A program made the translations under genes and the position numbers. Positions 43,022-52,110 of a DNA stretch of 57,906 bases are shown piece after piece. Under the pieces are notes generated by a model. The model ran no database searches and was not told where the DNA came from. It saw nothing but the letters and a program-made list of their open reading frames with translations. The DNA is from SFEL01 sp963640685 (GTDB lineage Bacteria; Bacillota; Clostridia; Christensenellales; CAG-138). Location of the stretch: NCBI GenBank assembly GCA_963640685.1, contig CAVIAA010000009.1, forward strand, positions 1 to 57,906, read 5' to 3'. Every line of letters begins with the position of its first letter. Position 1 is the stretch's first letter.

Positions 43022-44046
43022 GCCATCAGCCCCAGCGCGGCGTCGCACAGCTCTGATATAGGCATGGGCACTATCACCGCCCTGCCGAGCTGCTTTAGGA
43101 ACACGGCGTTGACCGTTTCGCCGTCTCCCTTTTTGTCCAGCAGCATCGCGGCGCGGAAGGCTTCCTTATCGGTATTCCGAATATCCGTAGGCAGACCTGC
43201 GGAGGATAGGGCGGATATTAGCCGCTCTGCCGTCCCCCTTTCGGTTATGCCGCGGCTCTCGCCTATTTTTGCCATAGCCGCCATGCCTATTGACACGCCG
43301 AAGCCATGCAGCAGCTCAAAGCCGCTCGCCCGCTCCAGCGCGTGGCCGATTGTGTGGCCAAAGTTCAGCTCCCGCCGTATGCCGGTATCCTTCGGGTCGG
43401 CCTGAACGTACCCGGCCTTTACCATTGCGGCGCGGTAAACCGCCCAGCCGAGGTCGGAGGGGTCGGCCGAGAGGTCGCCGGAGGCTATCGCCCCGCACTT
43501 TATGACCTCCGCCATGCCGGAGGAGATGTGCTCACCTGGCAGCGTTGAAAGCAGCGCGGTGTCGGATACCACCATAACCGGCTGGTAGAATGTACCGATA
43601 AGGTTCTTTCCGCGCGGATGGTCAATGGCGGTCTTGCCGCCGATGGAGGAATCCGCCTGCGAAAGCAGCGTCGTTGGGCAGTGAATGAGCGGCACGCCGC
43701 GGCGGTAGGTTGCCGCAGCAAAGCCCGCAGCGTCGCCAATCGTGCCGCCGCCAAAGGCTATCACGGCATCCGAGCGGCCGATGAGGCTATCCATAAGGCC
43801 GGAGTATATTTCAAAAAGCCCGTCGCAGCTCTTTATTCCCTCGCCAGGGGGGAGAATTATGCTGGAGGCGCGCACCCTTGCCCGCTCCAGCGTTTCCATA
43901 AGCGAATCAAGGTGCAGCCCCGCCACCGTTTCGTCCGTTACCACCGCCGCGCGGCGGAACCCCGCAAAGAGGCTGGCTTCCTTTATCATTCCGGGGCCTA
44001 TCTGTATGCCGTATTCGCGGCCGTCTGCGTTTACCGTTATCCTCAT
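43018..44046 (-). CDS. aroB: 3-dehydroquinate synthase
   Basis: A 342-residue NAD- and zinc-dependent enzyme converting DAHP to 3-dehydroquinate. Seen: FGGGTIGDAAGFAAATYRRG near 98, PTTLLSQADSSIGGKTAIDH near 120, the zinc ligand region GMAEVIKCG near 175, and GHTIGHALER near 235. First gene of the aroB-aroA-aroC-aroK-bioY operon, all junctions overlapping by four bases. The DAHP synthase, aroD and aroE genes are not in this window. Confidence 0.96.
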   Translation of the reverse strand: MRITVNADGREYGIQIGPGMIKEASLFAGFRRAAVVTDETVAGLHLDSLMETLERARVRASSIILPPGEGIKSCDGLFEIYSGLMDSLIGRSDAVIAFGGGTIGDAAGFAAATYRRGVPLIHCPTTLLSQADSSIGGKTAIDHPRGKNLIGTFYQPVMVVSDTALLSTLPGEHISSGMAEVIKCGAIASGDLSADPSDLGWAVYRAAMVKAGYVQADPKDTGIRRELNFGHTIGHALERASGFELLHGFGVSIGMAAMAKIGESRGITERGTAERLISALSSAGLPTDIRNTDKEAFRAAMLLDKKGDGETVNAVFLKQLGRAVIVPMPISELCDAALGLMA

Positions 44047-44179
44047 GCTTTTTCTCCAGTGTATATCATGCCAAATTTCTTCAAATATATAATATCACAA
44101 ATCGCGCCTCCGGCATATGGAAAAATCCGCGGCAATGGTGTAGAATCATATGTCGAGAGAATTTACGGAGGAAAAACGC

Positions 44180-45901
44180 ATGCTCACGGCTTTGAAAAGG
44201 GCGATGAAGGAAAAGAACACAGATATGCTGCTGATACCGACGCAGGACCCGCACGGCTCGGAATACCCGGAGGAGCACTTTAAGGCGCGGGCGCATTTTT
44301 CCGGCTTTACCGGCAGCGCAGGCACTCTGCTGGTTTGGCAGGGAGGCGCGGGGCTATGGACGGACGGCAGGTACTTCATTCAGGCGGCGCGGCAGCTCTC
44401 CGGCAGCGGCATAGAGCTGTATAAAATTGGTGAAAAGGGCGTTCCGGCTCTCGAGGAGTACATAAAGGCAAACCACTGCCGCAGGCTGGGCGCAGACCTT
44501 TCGGTGCTTTCCGCAAGGCAGGGCATAGAGCTTGCCGATGCGGGCGTTGAGCTCGTCGACTGCGCGGAGCTCATAGACGGCTGCTGGGAGGGCAGGCCGG
44601 CTCTTTCCGGGGCGCCGGCGTGGATACTCGAGGATTCGCTCGCGGGCGCGGCCGCCGGCGAAAAAATAGCCGCCCTCCGCCGTGAAATGGCAGAAGATGG
44701 GGCTGCTGCCTGCATACTCAGCGACCTTACCGACACCGCGTGGCTGTTGAACATACGCGGGGACGACGTAAAATACCTGCCCGTGGCGCTGTGCTATGCG
44801 ATCGTTGAGCGGGAGCGGGTGCTGCTGTTCATGGACGCAAAAAAGGCAGCGGGCATCGCCGAAAGAATGGCTGCCGAGGGGGTCACCCTGCTGCCCTACG
44901 AAAAGGTTTACGACACGGTAGCGGGCTACGCTGCGCCGGTCATGGCGTCGCTGTCCTCGCTTAATTATAAGCTGTACCTTGCGGCAAAGGGCTGCCGCAT
45001 CATCGACCGCGACCCGGTTCAGCTGATGAAATCCGTCAAGAACCAGACCGAGCTTGAGAATATGCGCGCCGTGCACATAAAGGACGGCGTCGCCGTCGCC
45101 CGCTTCATGCACTGGGCAAAGACCGGCGCGGATAAGGGCTACACCGAATACGAGGCCGCACAAAGACTGGAGGGCTTCCGCCGCGAGCAGGAGGGGTTCA
45201 TGTACCCGAGCTTTGAGACCATCGCGGGGTACGGCGAAAACGGCGCGATAGTGCATTACTCGCCGGAAAAAGAGACCGCCGCGCGGGTATCGCCAAGGGG
45301 GCTGCTGCTGGTGGATTCCGGCGGGCAGTATATGGGCGGCACTACGGACATAACGAGGACGATAGCCCTTGGCAGCACCACAAAGGAGGAGCGCCTTGCC
45401 TACACCGCGGCGCTGGAGGGCATGCTGTCTGTCATGACGCTGCGCTTTAAGGCGGGCTGCACCGGCTGCAATCTGGACTGCATGGTTCGCGAGCCGCTCT
45501 GGAGGCAGGGGCTGGACTATAACCACGGCACCGGCCACGGCGTTGGCTATATGCTATCGGTTCACGAGGGGCCGAACGGGCTGCGCTGGCAGCGCCGCGC
45601 CGAGGGCTGGGAGTTTTTGCCCGGCATGATAACCTCGGACGAGCCCGGCGTATACGTTGAGGGCAGCTTTGGCGTTCGGCATGAAAACCTGATAGAGTGC
45701 CGCGACGCGGGGGAGGGCTTCCTGGAGTTCGCCCCGCTCACCTATGCGCCGATAGACCCCGACGCTGTGGATACCGCAGTGCTTTCGCAGGAGGGGCGGG
45801 AGCGGCTCAACGCCTATAACCGCGCGGTGTATCAGAAGCTGTCGCCGCACATGCGGGCGGAGGAGCTGTCCTGGCTTCGGGAATACACGAGGGAGGTATG
45901 A
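44180..45901 (+). CDS. Aminopeptidase P family (Xaa-Pro) peptidase, M24B
   Basis: A 573-residue cytosolic metallopeptidase of the three-domain type seen in eukaryotic XPNPEP1. The N-terminus has LLIPTQDPHGSEYPEEHFKA and GSAGTLLVWQGGAGLWTDGR. All five metal ligands are present in the C-terminal pita-bread domain: VDSGGQYMGGTTDITRT (two Asp), NHGTGHGVGY (His), SDEPGVYVEG (Glu) and RHENLIEC (Glu). It removes N-terminal residues before proline. The ATG at 44180 has GGAGG eight bases before it; the ATG at 44150 lacks one. It overlaps the next gene by four bases. Confidence 0.94.
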   Translation: MLTALKRAMKEKNTDMLLIPTQDPHGSEYPEEHFKARAHFSGFTGSAGTLLVWQGGAGLWTDGRYFIQAARQLSGSGIELYKIGEKGVPALEEYIKANHCRRLGADLSVLSARQGIELADAGVELVDCAELIDGCWEGRPALSGAPAWILEDSLAGAAAGEKIAALRREMAEDGAAACILSDLTDTAWLLNIRGDDVKYLPVALCYAIVERERVLLFMDAKKAAGIAERMAAEGVTLLPYEKVYDTVAGYAAPVMASLSSLNYKLYLAAKGCRIIDRDPVQLMKSVKNQTELENMRAVHIKDGVAVARFMHWAKTGADKGYTEYEAAQRLEGFRREQEGFMYPSFETIAGYGENGAIVHYSPEKETAARVSPRGLLLVDSGGQYMGGTTDITRTIALGSTTKEERLAYTAALEGMLSVMTLRFKAGCTGCNLDCMVREPLWRQGLDYNHGTGHGVGYMLSVHEGPNGLRWQRRAEGWEFLPGMITSDEPGVYVEGSFGVRHENLIECRDAGEGFLEFAPLTYAPIDPDAVDTAVLSQEGRERLNAYNRAVYQKLSPHMRAEELSWLREYTREV

Positions 45902-46611
45902 GCTTGAGTAAGGGGAAAAGGCTTAAATTCGGCGAGCTGGCCTTTGTGCTGGGAACGTTTTTTATAGCGCTTGGCAACGCGCTCATGACAAAGGGCGGGC
46001 TCGGCATGGGCATGGTCACCTCGCAGTCCTATATAATTTCGCTCGGCGTGCCGTTTCTGACCTTCGGCATGGCGGATTACATGTTGCAGGGCGTGCTGCT
46101 GATAGGGTACTATATACTTGTAAGGCGGTTTGAATGGAGGAACATACTCTCCTTCTTTTCTGCCTTCATATTCGGCGTAGTGCTGGACGGGATAATATGG
46201 CTGATGCGCGGCATTCAGCCAACAGGCCTTTTTGAGCGGATACCCTACTTCATATTCGGCCTGCTGCTCAATTCCTTCGGCGTTGCGGTGTTCTTAAAGA
46301 CCTATCTGCCGCTTCAGGTGTATGAGCTGTTCGTAACCGGGCTTGTGGAGCGGTTCGGCTTTAAGCTAAGCCGGGCAAAGACCGGCTTTGACCTCTGCTG
46401 CTGCCTCTCCTCGGTGCTGCTCTCGTTTGCGTTTTTCGGGGAGCTGCGCGCCGTCGGCATAGGCACGGCGATATGCGCCCTCTGCTCTGGGACGCTCATA
46501 GGCATATACACCCGAATAATGGATAAATACATGGACTTTTCCCCGGCGTTCCCAAGGCTGTACGCCTTCTTTGCGGAGGGCGAAGGCTCAGAGAAGCCGG
46601 CAGAAAGCTGA
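45898..46611 (+). CDS. YczE/YitT-like membrane protein
   Basis: A 237-residue protein with about five or six transmembrane segments (FVLGTFFIALGNALMTKGGL; MLQGVLLIGYYILVRRF; ILSFFSAFIFGVVLDGIIWL; IPYFIFGLLLNSFGVAVFL; VGIGTAICALCSGTLIGIYT). The pattern LGNALMTKGGLGMGMVTSQS fits the YczE/COG2364 family, of unknown function. It is translationally coupled to the aminopeptidase gene. Confidence 0.82.
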   Translation: MSLSKGKRLKFGELAFVLGTFFIALGNALMTKGGLGMGMVTSQSYIISLGVPFLTFGMADYMLQGVLLIGYYILVRRFEWRNILSFFSAFIFGVVLDGIIWLMRGIQPTGLFERIPYFIFGLLLNSFGVAVFLKTYLPLQVYELFVTGLVERFGFKLSRAKTGFDLCCCLSSVLLSFAFFGELRAVGIGTAICALCSGTLIGIYTRIMDKYMDFSPAFPRLYAFFAEGEGSEKPAES

Positions 46612-46658
46612 TATTATAAATAACAGACCGAACTTAACTTGAACGGAGGATAAAGCAT

Positions 46659-49109
46659 ATGCAAAGAACACCCGGCAGCGGCGGAAGGCAAAAGCGGGTA
46701 TCCGGCAGCGGAAGCGTACACAGGCGGGGCAGCGGCCTCGGGACGGGGCCGGTGGGCTCCGGCGGCGGCTTTGGCGGCAGCAGCGGTGGCGGCGGGAATC
46801 GCTCCGGCGGCAACCGCTCCGGCAGCGGGATGGGGCTCATCGCGCTGCTCATAGCCTACCTGCTCGGCAGAAGCACCGGCGGCGGGGGCAACGGCGGGCG
46901 CAAGGGCGGCTGCCTGAGCCGCATACTGCTGCTCATCGTGATAATCGCCATAGGCTACATGCTGGTTCGCTGCGTTGCGGGGAACCTGAGCTATGACGCA
47001 TCATACGACAACGACCTGCAGCTGGTTCAGGCCGAGGCCACGCCTACGCCGAAGCCGCAGCTCGCCCAAACCGAGGCTGTTGCCGCGGACACCACCGTAT
47101 CCAACAAGGCGCGGGACAAGCGCACCGTAATACGCGGCGGCGGCAGGGACGTATACACCATAATGGTGTACATGTGCGGCACAGACCTTGAAAGCAACTA
47201 CGGAATGGCCACATCTGACATAAACGAGATGCTGCATGCCGAGCTTTCGGATAACGTCAACATAATAATCGAGACCGGCGGCACGCAAAAGTGGCAGAAC
47301 ACCGTAATAAGCAGCAAGACCAACCAGATATATCAGGTAAAGAACCAGGGCATACTGCGCCTTGAGAGCGACCTCGGCAAAAAGTCCATGACCAAGGCCG
47401 CGACGCTCACCGAGTTCATACAGTACTGCGAAAGCAACTTCCCTGCGGACAGGTACTCGCTCATAATGTGGGACCACGGCGGAGGCTCCAACACCGGCTA
47501 CGGCTACGACCAGAACTTCCCCGGCAGCTCCATGACGCTGGACGTGTTCAACAAGGCGCTGAAGGACGCCGACTGCGTGTTCGACTTCATAGGCTTTGAC
47601 GCCTGCCTTATGGCGACGCTTGAAACAGGGCTTGTCGCGGAGCAGTACGCCGATTACCTCATCGCAAGCGAGGAGACCGAGCCGGGCTGCGGCTGGTACT
47701 ACACCAACTGGCTTACCGAGCTTTCAAAAAACACCTCGATGGATACCGTATCCATCGGCAAGAACATAATCGACGACTTTACCACCGCCTGCCGCCAGCA
47801 GTCCGCATCAAACCAGACCACGCTGTCCATAGTTGACCTTGCGGAGCTTGCGGGAACGGTGCCGGAGGCGTTCAACAGCTTCGCGTCCTCCACCGTTGCG
47901 CTGATAGATTCCGATGACTACGCCACGGTTTCCAACGCGCGCAGCCGCACAAAGGAGTTTTCCTCGGATATAAACCAGATAGACCTCATAAACTTTGCGG
48001 ATAACCTCGGCACGGCGGAAGCAAAGGCGCTTGCGGAGGCGCTGCGCGGCTGCGTAAAATACAACCGCGTTTCCCGCTCCCTTGCAAACGCAAACGGAAT
48101 ATCCATATACTTCCCGTATAAAAAGCTGTCCTCAATGAGCAGCATGGTGGATATATACGACGAGATAGGCATGGACAGCGAGTATACCAACTGCATAAGG
48201 AGCTTTGCCTCGGTGGCCTCCGGCGGCCAGCTGGTCTCCAGCTCAACCGGCTCCCCGCTCTCCTCCCTCTTCGGGGATATGAGCGGCAGCGGCAGCAGCT
48301 CGAGCATGCTCGGCGAGCTGCTTTCCTCCGCCCTCTCTGGCGGTAGCTCCTCCGGCTATTCCTCAGCCTCCAGCTACGGCGACCTGCTCGAGATGTTTGC
48401 GGGCATGCGCTCCGGCGGCACAAACTGGCTGGATCGCGGCCTCATGACCTCCTCCGAGGACTTCTACTCCGCCCACAGCCTTGACCAGTCCCGCCTCGTT
48501 GCAACCGACAAGGGCGGCAGGAAGGTGCTTTCGCTTACGGACGACGAATGGGAGCTGGTTCAGGACGTTGCGCTCAACGTATTCATAGACGACGGCGAGG
48601 GGTATATCGACCTCGGCATCGACAACACCTATGAATTTGACGACGACCTCGACCTCGTGCTGGATTACGACAGGACATGGATGGCGATAAACGGTCAGGT
48701 AGTGCATTACGAGCTGATCTCAAACGACGTGGACGGCGACAGCTATGTCATAACCGGCAGCGTGCCGGTGCTGCTCAACGGCGAGCAGGCGGAGCTTATA
48801 CTGGTATTCACCGACGAGGATCCCTACGGCACGGTTGCCGGCGCAAGGATGCTCTACGACGAAAAGCAGACCGATACCGTCATGAAGGGCCTGGTGGAGA
48901 TAAAGACCGGCGACACGCTGGATTTCCTCTGCGACTTCTACGGCTACGACGGCAAATTCATCGACAGCTACATGCTGGGCGAGCAGCTGACCGTTGCGGG
49001 CGAGCTCACCATAACCAACGTCGACATATCCTCCGAAAAGGCGCTTTCGACCTACCGGCTCACGGATATATACGGCGCGGAGTTCTGGACAGAGGCGCTG
49101 AACAGCTGA
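46659..49109 (+). CDS. Membrane-anchored clostripain-family (C11) cysteine protease
   Basis: An 816-residue protein. The first 65 residues are Gly/Ser/Arg-rich and disordered. One transmembrane helix lies near 88-108 (ILLLIVIIAIGYMLVRCV). The C11 peptidase domain begins near 165 (YTIMVYMCGTDLESNYGMA). The catalytic His is in LIMWDHGGGSNTGYGYD near 270 and the Cys in FIGFDACLMATLETGL near 310. A Ser/Gly-rich stretch near 525-570 separates this from a C-terminal beta-rich domain with LVLDYDRTWMAINGQVVHYE. GGAGG precedes the ATG. C11 proteases cut after Arg or Lys; the target is unknown. Confidence 0.92.
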   Translation: MQRTPGSGGRQKRVSGSGSVHRRGSGLGTGPVGSGGGFGGSSGGGGNRSGGNRSGSGMGLIALLIAYLLGRSTGGGGNGGRKGGCLSRILLLIVIIAIGYMLVRCVAGNLSYDASYDNDLQLVQAEATPTPKPQLAQTEAVAADTTVSNKARDKRTVIRGGGRDVYTIMVYMCGTDLESNYGMATSDINEMLHAELSDNVNIIIETGGTQKWQNTVISSKTNQIYQVKNQGILRLESDLGKKSMTKAATLTEFIQYCESNFPADRYSLIMWDHGGGSNTGYGYDQNFPGSSMTLDVFNKALKDADCVFDFIGFDACLMATLETGLVAEQYADYLIASEETEPGCGWYYTNWLTELSKNTSMDTVSIGKNIIDDFTTACRQQSASNQTTLSIVDLAELAGTVPEAFNSFASSTVALIDSDDYATVSNARSRTKEFSSDINQIDLINFADNLGTAEAKALAEALRGCVKYNRVSRSLANANGISIYFPYKKLSSMSSMVDIYDEIGMDSEYTNCIRSFASVASGGQLVSSSTGSPLSSLFGDMSGSGSSSSMLGELLSSALSGGSSSGYSSASSYGDLLEMFAGMRSGGTNWLDRGLMTSSEDFYSAHSLDQSRLVATDKGGRKVLSLTDDEWELVQDVALNVFIDDGEGYIDLGIDNTYEFDDDLDLVLDYDRTWMAINGQVVHYELISNDVDGDSYVITGSVPVLLNGEQAELILVFTDEDPYGTVAGARMLYDEKQTDTVMKGLVEIKTGDTLDFLCDFYGYDGKFIDSYMLGEQLTVAGELTITNVDISSEKALSTYRLTDIYGAEFWTEALNS

Positions 49110-49143
49110 AAATATAAACCTGAAAAAAGACGGAATTTTCCGC

Positions 49144-49172
49144 TTGCTTTATCCCCCGCGCTGTGTTAGTAT
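49144..49172 (+). promoter_or_regulatory. pyr operon promoter
   Basis: TTGCTT, a 17-base spacer, TAGTAT with an extended TG. The transcript start is expected near 49179, about 160 bases before pyrR. Confidence 0.65.
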
Positions 49173-49184
49173 ATCTCTCAACGT

Positions 49185-49312
49185 AGAGCTTTAAGGCTCA
49201 GTGCAGAGACACTGGCAAGGCTGCGGGGGATAGCTTTCCCACACATATATTCTGATAGCTTGGCATTAACGCCTTATCAGGCCTTGTCTCAGCGCGGCAA
49301 GGCCTTTTTTCT
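49185..49312 (+). promoter_or_regulatory. PyrR-dependent transcription attenuator
   Basis: The leader holds a PyrR binding loop: stem CAGTG/CACTG closing a CAGAGA hexaloop (49198-49213), followed by GGCAAGG. Downstream is a terminator hairpin (49279-49310, AGGCCTTG/CAAGGCCT plus T-run). The CAAGG of the binding loop can pair with CCTTG of the terminator, giving the usual antiterminator switch. PyrR bound to UMP stabilises the binding loop and lets the terminator form. Confidence 0.85.
49279..49310 (+). terminator. Attenuator terminator of the pyr leader
   Basis: AGGCCTTG, 11-base loop, CAAGGCCT, then TTTTTT, 32 bases before the pyrR start. Conditional terminator of the PyrR switch. Confidence 0.85.
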
Positions 49313-49341
49313 GCGAAAAAATAACTTACGGAGGGCGGAAG

Positions 49342-49887
49342 ATGAAGCAGATGACCTTCAAGGCGCAGCTCATGAACGAGCGGGACGTTGAGCGGGTGCT
49401 GGTGCGGCTCGCCCACCAGATAGTTGAAAAGAACCACGGAACAGACGGGCTGTGCCTCATAGGCATAAAGACCCGCGGCATACCCCTTGCAAAAAGGCTT
49501 GCGGAGAACATAAAGTCCATCGAGGGAGTGGAAATACCGGTGGGCGAGCTGGATATCGCCATGTACCGCGACGACCTCTCAAAGGTGTCCGGAGACCCCG
49601 TAGTATCCGAGACCAACGTGCCGTTTTCGGTGGTCGATAAGACCGTTGTGCTGGTGGACGACGTTATATTCACCGGCCGCACCGCGAGGGCGGCGATGGA
49701 CGCGGTGATGGAGCTCGGCAGGCCGGCGCGGATACAGCTCTGCACGCTCATCGACCGCGGCCACCTTGAGCTGCCTATACGGGCGACCTTCGTAGGCAAG
49801 AGCATACCCTCCTCCCTCAGCGAGGTGATAGCCGTAAGACTCAGAGAGCAGGACGGGGAGACGGGCGTTTCGATATACGAGCGCTGA
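49342..49887 (+). CDS. pyrR: PyrR: pyr operon attenuation protein / uracil phosphoribosyltransferase
   Basis: A 181-residue protein: MNERDVERVLVRLAHQIVEK, GLCLIGIKTRGIPLAKRLAE near 34, the PRPP loop VVLVDDVIFTGRTARAAMDA near 97, and RPARIQLCTLIDRGHLELPI near 122. It binds the pyr leader RNA in response to UMP and UTP, and often has uracil phosphoribosyltransferase activity. GGAGG precedes the ATG. It regulates itself and the uracil permease through the upstream attenuator. Confidence 0.97.
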   Translation: MKQMTFKAQLMNERDVERVLVRLAHQIVEKNHGTDGLCLIGIKTRGIPLAKRLAENIKSIEGVEIPVGELDIAMYRDDLSKVSGDPVVSETNVPFSVVDKTVVLVDDVIFTGRTARAAMDAVMELGRPARIQLCTLIDRGHLELPIRATFVGKSIPSSLSEVIAVRLREQDGETGVSIYER

Positions 49888-49950
49888 AGAACGCGATAAA
49901 CTCCCGAAAGGGACAAAAATATTAAATTCAACACACAAGGAGGACTACCA

Positions 49951-51276
49951 ATGTCAAACGTAAAAGTCGGGACCGAAGCTATCTACGACGCAAGGAGCCT
50001 CGGCGTACCGAGAATGATGGTGCTGGGCGTTCAGCACATGTTCGCAATGTTCGGCGCGACGGTGCTGGTTCCCGCGCTGACCGGCCTGAGCGTATCCTCA
50101 ACGCTGCTCTTTGCCGGCCTCGGCACGCTGCTCTTCCACCTGCTGACCAAGAAAAAGGTTCCGGCCTTCCTGGGTTCCTCCTTTGCCTTCCTCGGCGGCT
50201 ACTGGGCTATAGCCCCTAACGGCGAGCCCGCGCTGCTGCCCTATGCCTGCGTCGGCGTCGTATGCGCCGGCCTCATGTATGTGATTCTCGCCGCGCTCTT
50301 CAAGGTATACGGCGCAAAGAAGGTAATGCGCTTCTTCCCGCCGATAGTTACGGGTCCTGTCATAATCTGCATCGGCATGAACCTCTCCGCGACCGCGATA
50401 AACTCCTGCTCCGCAAACTGGGGCATTGCCTCCGTCGCCATAATCGTCGTCATCGCCTGCAACATCTGGGGCAAGGGCATGATAAAGATAATACCGATAC
50501 TGCTCGGCGTCGTCGCCTCCTACGCGGTGGGTGCTGTAACCGGCAACGTTGACTTCTCGACGGTACACGACGCCGCATGGATAGGCCTGCCCTTCAAGAT
50601 GGAGGATACGGTATTCTCCCTCATAGGCAACGCCGATACCTCCCTCATCGTCTCCTCCATAATCACCATAATGCCCATAGCGCTGGCCACCATGATAGAG
50701 CACATCGGCGATATCTGCGCGATAAGCTCCACGGTTGAGCGCAACTACCTTGCAGACCCCGGCCTGCACCGCACGCTGCTCGGCGACGGCCTTGCGACCT
50801 CGATGGCGGCGCTCTTCGGCGCCCCGGCAAACACCACCTACGGCGAAAACACCGGCGTGCTTGCCCTCTCCAAGGTATATGACCCCTGCGTTATCCGCAT
50901 AGCGGCCGGCCTTGCGGTGCTGCTCAGCTTCTGCCCGAAGTTTGCGGCGCTCATCTCCGCAATGCCCACCGCGACCATGGGCGGCGTATCCATGGTGCTC
51001 TACGGCATGATATCCGCAGTCGGCGTCCGCAACGTCGTTGAAAACAAGGTGGACTTCACCAGCAGCCGCAACGTCATAATCGCAGCGCTGATAATGGTGC
51101 TTGCAATAGGCATCACTTACAGCGAAGCGGGCGCGGTAAAGCTCGGCTCAATAAGCCTCTCCGGCCTCGCCGTTGCCGCCATAGTCGGCATAGCGCTCAA
51201 CGCCATACTCCCCGGCAAGGACTACGAGTTCGGCGTGGACGAGCAGGGCGACACCTCGGTAAACTTCAAGGTCTGA
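49951..51276 (+). CDS. uraA: Uracil permease (NCS2 / UraA-PyrP family)
   Basis: A 441-residue, multi-helix symporter: MMVLGVQHMFAMFGATVLVP near residue 18 (family signature), FLGSSFAFLGGYWAI near 74, VTGPVIICIGMNLSATAI near 131, ATMIEHIGDICAISSTVERN near 246 (substrate Glu), and GAPANTTYGENTGVLALSKV near 289 (second Glu). It imports uracil with protons. It follows pyrR by 63 bases and ends in a terminator, so the operon is pyrR-uraA only. Confidence 0.95.
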   Translation: MSNVKVGTEAIYDARSLGVPRMMVLGVQHMFAMFGATVLVPALTGLSVSSTLLFAGLGTLLFHLLTKKKVPAFLGSSFAFLGGYWAIAPNGEPALLPYACVGVVCAGLMYVILAALFKVYGAKKVMRFFPPIVTGPVIICIGMNLSATAINSCSANWGIASVAIIVVIACNIWGKGMIKIIPILLGVVASYAVGAVTGNVDFSTVHDAAWIGLPFKMEDTVFSLIGNADTSLIVSSIITIMPIALATMIEHIGDICAISSTVERNYLADPGLHRTLLGDGLATSMAALFGAPANTTYGENTGVLALSKVYDPCVIRIAAGLAVLLSFCPKFAALISAMPTATMGGVSMVLYGMISAVGVRNVVENKVDFTSSRNVIIAALIMVLAIGITYSEAGAVKLGSISLSGLAVAAIVGIALNAILPGKDYEFGVDEQGDTSVNFKV

Positions 51277-51299
51277 TAAACGACAGGCGAATAACAGCT

Positions 51300-51333
51300 G
51301 CGCTCCCGGTTTTTTCGGGGGCGCCTTTGTTTA
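51300..51333 (+). terminator. Terminator of pyrR-uraA
   Basis: GCGCTCCCG/CGGGGGCGC stem with a T-rich loop, then CTTTGTTT. Confidence 0.75.
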
Positions 51334-51350
51334 TGGATTATTTGCTTCAC

Positions 51351-51379
51351 TTGGCGGAAGATTATGGTATACTTATTAT
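51351..51379 (+). promoter_or_regulatory. Promoter of the DIP1984-family gene
   Basis: TTGGCG, a 17-base spacer, TATTAT, about 33 bases before the ATG at 51412. Confidence 0.6.
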
Positions 51380-51411
51380 AGAAAAATATTGTATCGGTGA
51401 GGTAAGAGAAA

Positions 51412-51864
51412 ATGAAGCTTGCAGAGGCTCTTTCGGAGCGGGCGGATATACAGAAGCGGATACAGCAGCTGAGGGACAGGCTGAGGCGCAGCGCGCTGGT
51501 TCAGGAGGGGGAAAAGCCCGCCGAGCAGCCGGAGGCGCTGCTGGAGGAATACGACAGGCTTTGCGGCAGGTATGAGGAGCTCATACGCCGCACCAACCTG
51601 ACCAACGCGGCGACCATCGAGTGCGGCGAGAGCCTTACGGCGCTGCTTGCAAAAAGGGACGCCATGAAGGAGCGGATAAGCGGCCTTAATGACCTGCTGG
51701 ACGAGGCGCGAAGCTGCACTGCCCGCGCCACCCGCAGCGAAATAGTAATACGCAGCACGGTAGATGTTTCCAAGCTGCAAAAGCAGCTCGATGAGCAGTC
51801 CAAGGCGCTTCGCGAGCTGGACGTTCGCATTCAGGGGCTTAACTGGACGACAGAGCTCATTTAA
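51412..51864 (+). CDS. DIP1984-family helical protein
   Basis: A 150-residue, almost wholly helical, charged protein: MKLAEALSERADIQKRIQQL, then EEYDRLCGRYEELIRRTNLT, and the ending DVRIQGLNWTTEL. This matches the DIP1984 family (sometimes labelled septicolysin-like), of unknown function. There is no signal peptide or membrane segment. GGTGAGG lies upstream. It stands alone. Confidence 0.85.
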   Translation: MKLAEALSERADIQKRIQQLRDRLRRSALVQEGEKPAEQPEALLEEYDRLCGRYEELIRRTNLTNAATIECGESLTALLAKRDAMKERISGLNDLLDEARSCTARATRSEIVIRSTVDVSKLQKQLDEQSKALRELDVRIQGLNWTTELI

Positions 51865-52110
51865 GCAGAAATAAGCGCAGGTAGCGCCACCGGGCGGGCT
51901 TTCTCCCCCGGCGGGAGTAAAATGCCGAAAAGTACATTGGTTCGCGGGGAGCAGCGAGGCGGTTCGAATCCGCTTTACAAATATGCTCAGCACATTTACA
52001 CCCGCATCAAAACACAGCACATTTACTACCGATGAAGCCGACGGCGGGCGCGAGGGTGGGAACGGGGAAATATACAAGAATTATTTATAAATATACAGGA
52101 GGAAGCGAAA
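51865..52110. other. Gene-free stretch with hairpins and a 12-bp direct repeat
   Basis: I see no gene here. It contains a GC-rich hairpin (about 51885-51920, CCACCGGGCGGG against CCCCCGGCGGG-like pieces), a tRNA T-arm-like sequence GGCGGTTCGAATCCGC near 51957, and a direct repeat CAGCACATTTAC at 51988-51999 and 52015-52026. It could be a remnant of a mobile element or a small RNA gene. Confidence 0.35.

Noticed and set aside
51940..51985. tRNA gene
   Set aside because: Only a T-arm-like piece; no matching acceptor strand, D arm or anticodon arm.
51412..52077. Minus-strand frame over the DIP1984 gene and the following gap
   Set aside because: Antisense to a recognisable family and Pro/Ser-rich without any domain.
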